Program-made: the position numbers and the translations under genes | Notes under the pieces: model-generated | The model's database searches: none | The model's input: only the letters and a program-made list of their open reading frames with translations | What the model was told of the DNA's origin: nothing | Shown: piece after piece, positions 7,148 through 11,975 of the stretch | How positions within the stretch are numbered: the first letter of the stretch is position 1 | How the letters are laid out: the number at the start of each line of letters is the position of its first letter | NCBI GenBank assembly: GCA_043806645.1 | Contig: JAZDGX010000092.1 | Span: forward strand, 1 to 11,975 | Direction: 5' to 3' | Origin: JAZDGX01 sp043806645 | Lineage (GTDB): Bacteria > Eisenbacteria > RBG-16-71-46 > CAIMUX01 > WJJG01 | DNA length: 11,975 nt

Positions 7148-8083
7148 ATGTCCGATAGAGTGGGACAGGTCCGAGGCCGCGAGGGACGGAGTGGAGCGGG
7201 CGTCAGAGAGAAGGACTCCGCGCGGGAAATCCGCGCGCTGACTTCCCTGCTCACCGATGATGACGAGCGCATCGTCGGAATGGTGTGGGAAAACCTGGTT
7301 CGTCTGGGTTCCCGCGCCCTGCCCTTTTTGGCTGAAGCCCGCGAGGATCCCGATCCGCGCCTGCGAATCCGTGCCCGTTATGTCACGCAGCGCATTCACG
7401 GCGACCACCTCGAACGCCAATTCCGGCACCTGGCCTTGCGCCGGGGCGCGAACTTCGACCTCGAGGCGGCCATGTGTCTGGTGGCCAGCATCGAGTATCC
7501 CGATCTCGACATGGAGGGTGTGGCGGCGCAACTCGACGAACTCGCCGAGGGGCTGCGGCCCCAGTTGCAGTCCACCGATGGAGCGAGCCAGACCGTGTCC
7601 CGGCTCTGCCGCTACCTGTTCGAGGAGGTCGGCTTCGAGGGCGACCGCGAGAACTACTACGATCCGGATAATGGCTATCTCAATCAGGTCATCGATCGGC
7701 GGCGGGGGATCCCTCTCTCGCTGGCGGCCCTGACGATCCTGGTGGGACGCCGCTTGGGCCTGCCGCTCTACGGCGTCGGCTTGCCCAAGAACTTCCTGGT
7801 CAAATACCAGGATGGGACGACCGAGATCTTCTTCGATCCCTACAACGGCGGACGCCAGCTCAGCCGGGAGCAGTGCACGCAGATTCTGACCAGTGAAGGC
7901 TACTACGTGCGTGCCTCCTTCGTTTCGGATTACCTGTCGATCGCCTCTGCCCGCGACATGGTCATCCGGCTGCTGCGCCATCTCATCCTGACCTACTCGC
8001 GGGCGCGCGACCGGCGCCGCGTCCGCCGCCTGATCCGCTACGTCGACATCCTGCGGATGCAAGGGCCCGCCGCCCGGCGCTGA
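7148..8083 (+). CDS. SirB1-family transglutaminase-fold protein with HEAT-like N-terminus
   Basis: A 311-aa cytoplasmic protein without a signal peptide. GGAGG lies 6 nt before the ATG at 7148, so I prefer it to the in-frame ATG at 7079. Residues about 26-84 look like HEAT-type helices (W-E-N-L-V-R-L-G, R-A-L-P-F-L, D-P-R-L-R-I-R-A-R). Residues 147-235 carry the SirB1/Transglut_core2 pattern: Y-L-N-Q-V-I-D-R-R-R-G-I-P-L-S-L at 177-192, R-R-L-G-L-P-L-Y-G-V-G-L-P, and F-D-P-Y-N-G-G at 229-235. As in other family members the catalytic Cys position is Ser (S191). Unusually, the normal G-H-F-L-V motif reads K-N-F-L-V, with Asn215 in place of the His; Asp230 remains. A catalytically inactive or scaffold role is likely. 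The molecular function of SirB1 proteins is poorly defined. Confidence 0.85.
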   Translation: MSDRVGQVRGREGRSGAGVREKDSAREIRALTSLLTDDDERIVGMVWENLVRLGSRALPFLAEAREDPDPRLRIRARYVTQRIHGDHLERQFRHLALRRGANFDLEAAMCLVASIEYPDLDMEGVAAQLDELAEGLRPQLQSTDGASQTVSRLCRYLFEEVGFEGDRENYYDPDNGYLNQVIDRRRGIPLSLAALTILVGRRLGLPLYGVGLPKNFLVKYQDGTTEIFFDPYNGGRQLSREQCTQILTSEGYYVRASFVSDYLSIASARDMVIRLLRHLILTYSRARDRRRVRRLIRYVDILRMQGPAARR

Positions 8084-8092
8084 CCGGCGGCG
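8068..8092 (+). other. GC hairpin enclosing the stop codon of the SirB1-like gene
   Basis: CGCCGCCCGG (8068-8077) pairs with CCGGCGGCG (8084-8092) as a 9-bp stem with one bulged C (8075); the 6-nt loop contains the TGA stop (8081-8083). No T-tract follows, so intrinsic termination is uncertain. Confidence 0.35.
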
Positions 8093-8125
8093 CGCACGCC
8101 CAGCGTCGCGCCCATCCCTTGGGCT

Positions 8126-8154
8126 TTGTTCCCGCGCCCGGGCTGCGGTAAACT
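8126..8154 (+). promoter_or_regulatory. Promoter candidate for tnaA-queG
   Basis: TTGTTC (8126-8131), a 17-nt spacer and TAAACT (8149-8154; four of six -10 positions) lie in the 165-nt gap before tnaA. The leader would be about 88 nt. It contains an imperfect direct repeat (8171-8188 and 8203-8219) and a tandem GGTCCGC pair (8187-8200). No Trp-containing leader peptide of the TnaC type is visible. Confidence 0.35.
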
Positions 8155-8248
8155 GCGCCCCGGTCTGTGGCGGCTCGCCGGGGGCGGGTCCGCGGTCCGC
8201 GACGGCTCACCGGGGCGGGCCCTCGAACGGAGCCAGGAGGCGCGCGGC

Positions 8249-9619
8249 ATGAAAACGATCATCGAACCCTTCCGGATCAAGTCGGTGGAACCGATCCGCA
8301 TGACGACGCGCGCCGAGCGCGAAGGCATCCTGGCCGGCGCCGGTTTCAATCTGTTTCTCGTGCGCGCCGAGGATGTGCTGATCGATCTGCTGACCGACAG
8401 CGGCACCTCGAGCATGAGCTCCGAGCAATGGGCCGCCCTCATGCGGGGCGATGAGTCCTATGCCGGCGCGCGATCCTTCTTCCGCTTCGAGGCGGAGGTG
8501 CGACATCTATCGGGCTTCAAGTACATCATCCCGACCCATCAGGGGCGCGCCGCCGAGAAGATCCTCTTCAACGTGCTTCACCGCTCCGGGACAATCTACC
8601 TGGGCAACACGCATTTCGACACCACGCGCGCCAACATCGAATACCTCGGCGATACCGCGGTCGATCTGCCGATTCCGGAGGGCGTGATCCCCGCGAAGAT
8701 CCATCCCTTCAAGGGCAACATCGATCTGCACCGGCTCGCCGAGCAGCTGCGCAGCGCCGGGGGGCGGGTGCGCGGCGTGATCATGACCGTGACCAACAAT
8801 TCGGGGGGCGGGCAGCCGGTGAGCATGGAGAATCTGCGCGAAGCCTCGCGGCTGGCGCACGAGCACGGGGCCTTGCTGATCCTCGATTCCTGCCGCTTTG
8901 CGGAAAACGCCTACTTCATCAAGCTGCGCGAGCCGGGCTATGCCGACAAAAGCGTCCTCGAGATCGCGCAGGAGATGTACGGCTATGCCGACGCGACCAC
9001 GATGAGCGCGAAGAAAGACGGCTTGGCCAACATCGGCGGCTTCCTCGGCTGCCATGACGACGAAATCGCCGCTCAGGCGCGCAATCTGCTGATCCTGACC
9101 GAGGGGTTCCCGACATACGGGGGGCTGGCGGGCCGCGATCTCGAAGCCATCGCCCAGGGACTGCGCGAGGTGGTCGAAGAGGATTACCTGCGCTACCGGC
9201 TGCGGTCGGTCGAGTATTTCTGCGAGAAGCTGCAGGCCGTGGGTGTGCCGATGATCCTGCCGCCGGGAGGGCACGCGGTCTTCCTGGATGCGGGGGCCTT
9301 CCTGCCGCACATTCCTCCCGAGCGCTTCCCCGGCCAGGCGCTGGCCGCCGAGCTCTATCTGGAAGGGGGCATTCGCGGCGTCGAAATCGGCAGCGTCATG
9401 TTCGGCAAGGAGGACCCGCGGACCGGCAAGGCGGTCCATCCACCGATGGAGCTGGTCCGCCTGGCGATTCCCCGGCGCGTCTACACGCAGAGCCATGTCG
9501 ACTACGCCGCGGAGGTGATCACCGGAGTCTTCCACCGGCGCGAAACGCTGCGTGGGTTGAAGATCACCTGGCAGGCGCCCTTCCTGCGCCATTTCACGGC
9601 TCGCTTCGAGCCCTGCTGA
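8249..9619 (+). CDS. tnaA: Tryptophanase (tryptophan indole-lyase)
   Basis: A 456-aa PLP enzyme of the tryptophanase/tyrosine phenol-lyase family; it splits L-tryptophan to indole, pyruvate and ammonia in the cytoplasm. GGAGG lies 8 nt before the ATG, and the N-terminal E-P-F-R-I-K-S-V-E-P matches the family start. Landmarks are I-D-L-L-T-D-S-G-T at 45-53, P-T-H-Q-G-R at 95-100, F-A-E-N-A-Y-F-I-K at 217-225, and T-M-S-A-K-K-D with the PLP lysine at K256. The sister enzyme tyrosine phenol-lyase has Thr124, Arg381 and Phe448 at the ring-binding site; here the aligned residues are Asp124, Ile380 and His448, as in E. coli tryptophanase, so tryptophan is the expected substrate. No tnaB-type permease is in the window. 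QueG follows after 7 nt. Possible roles are Trp catabolism or indole signalling. Confidence 0.93.
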   Translation: MKTIIEPFRIKSVEPIRMTTRAEREGILAGAGFNLFLVRAEDVLIDLLTDSGTSSMSSEQWAALMRGDESYAGARSFFRFEAEVRHLSGFKYIIPTHQGRAAEKILFNVLHRSGTIYLGNTHFDTTRANIEYLGDTAVDLPIPEGVIPAKIHPFKGNIDLHRLAEQLRSAGGRVRGVIMTVTNNSGGGQPVSMENLREASRLAHEHGALLILDSCRFAENAYFIKLREPGYADKSVLEIAQEMYGYADATTMSAKKDGLANIGGFLGCHDDEIAAQARNLLILTEGFPTYGGLAGRDLEAIAQGLREVVEEDYLRYRLRSVEYFCEKLQAVGVPMILPPGGHAVFLDAGAFLPHIPPERFPGQALAAELYLEGGIRGVEIGSVMFGKEDPRTGKAVHPPMELVRLAIPRRVYTQSHVDYAAEVITGVFHRRETLRGLKITWQAPFLRHFTARFEPC

Positions 9620-9626
9620 TGCCGTC

Positions 9627-10679
9627 ATGAAAGACGAGGAGCCGGGCCGGCCGCCCGAGGGGCCCGCGACCTTCGAGAAAGACAGCCTGAGGCCGGGATC
9701 GGACTGCGCCGCCGCGGTGGCACGGCGCCTGCGAAAGGCCGCGCTTGCCGAAGGGTTCGAGAGCTGCGGTTTCGCCTCCCCGGAGGTGCGTCCCGATCCC
9801 GGCCGCCTGCGGGCCTGGCTCGAGCGGGGGGACGCGGCCGGCATGGAGTACATGAAGCGGCACGTGGAGACCCGCCTCGATGTGCAGCGCTTCTTTCCGG
9901 GCACCAGCACCGTGGTCTCCCTGGCGATGAATCACTTCCTGCCCGGCGCAATGCCCGGCCCGCCGGCGGAGGACGGCGAGGAGCCGGTGCGGGTGGCGCG
10001 GTACGCTTGGGGGGCCGATTACCACGGCATCCTGCACGGCAAGCTTGCGGCGCTGCTGGCCCGGCTGAGCGAATGGGTGCCCGGGGTGCGTGGGCGGGTC
10101 GCGGTGGATACGGCCCCGGTTCTGGAACGCCATTGGGCGGAGGCGGCAGGCATCGGGTGGATCGGCAAGAATGGATGCCTGATCGTGCCCCGGCTCGGAT
10201 CGTGGGTCTTTCTGGGGGAGATCTTCCTCGACGTCCCGCTCGCGACGGATCGTTTGCGGCCCCCTGCGCGCTGCGGAAGCTGCCGCCGCTGCCTCGACGC
10301 CTGCCCGTCGGGCGCGCTGCGCGAGCCTTACCGGCTGGATGCCCGCCGCTGCGTCAGCTACTGGACGATCGAGCATCGCGGGCCCTTTCCCGAGGGGGGA
10401 TCCCCCGCGATCGACCCCTGGATCTTCGGATGCGACGCGTGCCAGGAGGCGTGTCCGTGGAACCGCTTCGCGCGGCCCGCTTCCGGCGACCATTGGAGAT
10501 GCCTGCTGCCCGAAGGGAACGCGCGGCTGCGTGCCTGGCTGCGATCGACTCCGCAGTCCTTCGCCGCCCGCTTCGGCGGAACCGCTCTCGAGCGGGCGGG
10601 GTTCGAGGGGCTCCTTCGCAATGCGGACCGGATCTGCGCGGAGCGAAGCGATCGACGGGTTGACGTCGCCTTTGAATAG
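9627..10679 (+). CDS. queG: Epoxyqueuosine reductase QueG
   Basis: A 350-aa cobalamin- and Fe-S-dependent enzyme that reduces epoxyqueuosine to queuosine at wobble position 34 of tRNAs with GUN anticodons, the last step of Q synthesis. Diagnostic segments are R-Y-A-W-G-A-D-Y-H at 125-133 and A-V-D-T-A-P-V-L-E-R at 159-168 (Asp161 is the likely catalytic acid). G-I-G-W-I-G-K-N follows at 175-182. A first 4Fe-4S motif C216-x2-C219-x2-C222-x3-C226 is followed by C242, C269, C272 and C276 for the second cluster, ending in C-P-W-N. The G-L-L-R-N-A motif near 328-333 is also typical. It ends without an added C-terminal HEAT extension, slightly shorter than the E. coli and B. subtilis proteins. The ATG has a weak ribosome-binding site and lies 7 nt after tnaA, so translation may be coupled. 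A GTG about 30 codons in is an alternative start. Confidence 0.93.
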   Translation: MKDEEPGRPPEGPATFEKDSLRPGSDCAAAVARRLRKAALAEGFESCGFASPEVRPDPGRLRAWLERGDAAGMEYMKRHVETRLDVQRFFPGTSTVVSLAMNHFLPGAMPGPPAEDGEEPVRVARYAWGADYHGILHGKLAALLARLSEWVPGVRGRVAVDTAPVLERHWAEAAGIGWIGKNGCLIVPRLGSWVFLGEIFLDVPLATDRLRPPARCGSCRRCLDACPSGALREPYRLDARRCVSYWTIEHRGPFPEGGSPAIDPWIFGCDACQEACPWNRFARPASGDHWRCLLPEGNARLRAWLRSTPQSFAARFGGTALERAGFEGLLRNADRICAERSDRRVDVAFE

Positions 10680-10689
10680 CCGCTAGGCT
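10660..10689 (+). promoter_or_regulatory. Promoter candidate for the NifU-like gene
   Basis: TTGACG (10660-10665; five of six consensus positions), 18 nt, then TAGGCT (10684-10689). The -35 lies inside the last codons of queG. The start would be near 10696, giving a leader of about 67 nt, and would separate expression of the NifU-like gene from tnaA-queG. Confidence 0.5.
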
Positions 10690-10762
10690 GCTCGATCCGG
10701 GCCGCAGATGTGCGCACAACATCCTCGAGCGGACTGGACGATAGGCTTCAGGGAGGGGACCC

Positions 10763-10990
10763 ATGTTGAATCGTGAATCAGTGGAGAAGGTGCTCGAGGA
10801 GCGAGTCAAGCCGTCCTTGATGGCTCACGGTGGGGGCGTGGACCTGATCGACGTGAAGGAAAACAAGGTCTATGTCCGTCTGACCGGGGCCTGCCACAGC
10901 TGCCCCATGGCCTTGATGACCTTGAAGGCAGGGGTGGAGCGGGCGCTGCGCCAGGAATTCAGCGAGCTGGAAGAGGTGATCAGCGTCTGA
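10763..10990 (+). CDS. NifU C-terminal-domain Fe-S scaffold protein
   Basis: A 75-aa protein consisting only of the NifU C-terminal (Nfu-type) domain. C44-x2-C47 in T-G-A-C-H-S-C-P is the cluster-binding pair; two chains together hold one 4Fe-4S cluster that is passed to client apoproteins. The following M-x-L-K-A-G-V-E-R-A-L and the C-terminal E-V-I-S-V are typical, as is the H-G-G-G-V-D-L near 22-28. GGAGG stands 6 nt before the ATG. It follows queG, which needs two 4Fe-4S clusters, and precedes a DUF116 gene by 58 nt. Single-domain proteins of this length are usual in many bacteria and are not evidence of nitrogen fixation. Confidence 0.92.
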   Translation: MLNRESVEKVLEERVKPSLMAHGGGVDLIDVKENKVYVRLTGACHSCPMALMTLKAGVERALRQEFSELEEVISV

Positions 10991-11048
10991 CCGGCGGCGC
11001 GGGCCGATCCGGGTTCCGATCGTGGCATTCGGGATCGTCGAGGTACGG

Positions 11049-11882
11049 ATGCCGGTTTTCTCGAAAGACGGTGAGGCAGGCCCGCCTGCGCCCTCGCACC
11101 CGGCGTCGCCGTTGGAGCGGCCGCGGGTTCTGGGCGACGCCTGGGCAGACTGGGATCCCGCCCAAGGGACCGGCGAAGCCCGCCTTCCCGGCGGGCCCGC
11201 CCTCTATGTGGGGGTGAACGGCCTTTTCGGATTGCTGCTGGTGGCGGCCTGGTCGGTCATCGTCTGGCTGGCCGCGCCGAGGCTGAGCCAGGCCGGACTG
11301 GCGGGCGCCGGGCGCTGGGCACTTTGGGGCGCCGGCGCGCTCGCGATCCTCATCCCTTCCCTCTTCATCGCGGCGTTCGCAGGCGGGCTGCGCCTGGGCG
11401 CGGGACCCGCCCGTCTTCTGCAGCGCTGGGCCTTCGCCACCTGGGAGCCCACCGCCGCGCTGGGCGGACTCTGCGGCGCTTCGCGCGACCGCATGGGCCA
11501 CGCGTTCCTGCACCTCGCGAACCGGCTGGCGCGCGCCGCAGGCCTGCCGCGGCGCGGGAAGGGGCTGCTCGTCCTGGCGCCGCGGTGCCTGCGGGCCGAC
11601 ATCATGCGCGAGCTGCGACGGATCGCCGGGGAGGCGGGGGCACGCCTGGCGGTGGTGGCGGGAGGGGAGGAGGCGCGCGCGGCGATTCTCCGCGATCCGC
11701 CGGCCGGAGTCCTGGCCATCGCCTGCGAGCGCGATCTTGTGGCGGGCGTGCGCGAAGTCGCCGGGCGGTATCTCGTTCTCAGTCTTCCCAACCGGCGTCC
11801 CGAAGGGCCCTGCCGAAACTCGGAAATCGACCTGGAGGAAGCGAGCCGCATGCTCGCGCACCTCGGGCGCCTCAGCGGGTGA
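11049..11882 (+). CDS. Membrane-anchored DUF116-family protein
   Basis: A 277-aa protein. I prefer the ATG at 11049 (GAGG about 5 nt upstream) to the in-frame GTG at 11022. Residues 1-48 are polar and low in order, then two transmembrane helices at about 52-74 and 90-112, and a cytoplasmic DUF116-like domain at about 165-270. The domain shows L-L-V-L-A-P-R-C at 173-180, V-L-A-I-A-C-E-R-D-L at 221-230 and N-R-R-P-E-G-P-C-R-N at 248-257, which match the family's P-H-C, A-C-E-x-D-L and G-P-C signatures. The cysteine-rich stretch I recall between the first and second motifs of many relatives is absent; only C180, C226 and C255 remain in the domain. Function of DUF116 is unknown. Its 3' end overlaps the convergent nth gene by 11 bp. 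Confidence 0.8.
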   Translation: MPVFSKDGEAGPPAPSHPASPLERPRVLGDAWADWDPAQGTGEARLPGGPALYVGVNGLFGLLLVAAWSVIVWLAAPRLSQAGLAGAGRWALWGAGALAILIPSLFIAAFAGGLRLGAGPARLLQRWAFATWEPTAALGGLCGASRDRMGHAFLHLANRLARAAGLPRRGKGLLVLAPRCLRADIMRELRRIAGEAGARLAVVAGGEEARAAILRDPPAGVLAIACERDLVAGVREVAGRYLVLSLPNRRPEGPCRNSEIDLEEASRMLAHLGRLSG

Positions 11883-11975
11883 AGGCCCGACCGGCCGGAC
11901 AATGGGGCTCCAAAGGGCACTCGCCGCAGCGCGGCTTGCGCGCCGCGCAAATCGCGCGGCCATGAGCGATCAGGC
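11872..11975 (-). CDS. nth: Endonuclease III, C-terminal end (partial at window edge)
   Basis: Only the last 33 codons and the stop are in the window. They read L-I-A-H-G-R, then the 4Fe-4S motif C-x6-C-x2-C-x5-C (A-R-K-P-R-C-G-E-C), which is the conserved C-terminus of endonuclease III, the bifunctional glycosylase/AP lyase for oxidised pyrimidines in base-excision repair. The pattern is close to E. coli Nth (L-I-L-H-G-R, A-R-K-P-R-C). MutY-type relatives share the cluster, but L-I-x-H-G-R followed by such a short tail favours Nth. The gene lies mostly beyond the right edge and its TGA (11874-11872) is inside the last codons of the DUF116 gene on the other strand. Confidence 0.88.
   Translation of the reverse strand, partial: LIAHGRAICAARKPRCGECPLEPHCPAGRAFTR

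Noticed and set aside
5137..8127. Near-identical 16-mers CCATCCCTTGGCCTTT (5137-5152) and CCATCCCTTGGGCTTT (8112-8127)
   Set aside because: One covers the start and leader of the receptor gene on the minus strand, the other lies in the gap before tnaA; with unrelated contexts and only two copies, chance is the simplest explanation.
8084..8248. Search for a TnaC-like leader peptide before tnaA
   Set aside because: The only short frames begin with GTG without a good ribosome-binding site, contain no Trp codon and overlap tnaA out of frame.
8507..9910. A 467-codon minus-strand frame opposite tnaA and queG
   Set aside because: It is the antisense shadow of two strongly conserved enzymes and has a composition typical of reversed GC-rich coding DNA.
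10763..10990. Possible link to nitrogen fixation from the NifU-type domain
   Set aside because: Single NifU C-terminal domains are general Fe-S scaffolds, and no nif gene is present.
10980..11963. A 327-codon minus-strand frame over the DUF116 gene
   Set aside because: It lies antisense to the DUF116 motifs and conflicts with the clearly recognisable nth C-terminus in another minus-strand frame.

Overview
The window is visibly G+C-rich and densely coding, and most of it is housekeeping or envelope genes. A TonB-dependent receptor with an N-terminal carboxypeptidase-regulatory-like domain, directly followed by a PorV/UPF0164-type barrel protein and an NHL-repeat lipoprotein, points to a Gram-negative, high-GC member of the FCB supergroup or a neighbouring candidate phylum (Eisenbacteria- or Gemmatimonadota-like). 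That placement is inference from gene content; there is no rRNA or other marker in the window. I see no IS element, CRISPR array, tRNA, rRNA or prophage.

Left half (128-6634), all on the minus strand, in transcription order: dus (tRNA-dihydrouridine synthase), cdd (cytidine-deaminase-fold enzyme, 9 nt after dus), then a promoter and a palindrome at 5163-5214, then the TonB-dependent receptor, the PorV-like protein (11-nt overlap) and the NHL lipoprotein (7-nt overlap). The last three are linked by overlapping stop and start codons and look like one outer-envelope cassette. The first 127 bases hold no gene I can name.

The divergent intergenic region (6635-7147, about 510 bp) has no convincing gene. 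It holds a GC hairpin in the dus leader, a CAATCGATTG palindrome, a GNRA-capped nested hairpin and a promoter candidate for the plus-strand genes.

Right half, plus strand: a SirB1-like transglutaminase-fold protein with a HEAT-like N-terminus, tryptophanase (tnaA), epoxyqueuosine reductase (queG, 7 nt after tnaA), a NifU C-terminal-type Fe-S scaffold with its own promoter, and a membrane-anchored DUF116 protein. At the right edge the minus strand carries the last 33 codons of endonuclease III (nth), whose stop lies 11 bp inside the end of the convergent DUF116 gene.

The genes do not form one pathway. Recurring themes are tRNA modification (dus, queG), Fe-S proteins (queG, NifU-like, nth) and outer-membrane transport or secretion. 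The best leads are the deaminase without its nucleoside-binding motif, the SirB1-like protein with altered catalytic positions, the envelope cassette, and the structured leader and promoter elements. I do not see a clearly new multi-gene system.
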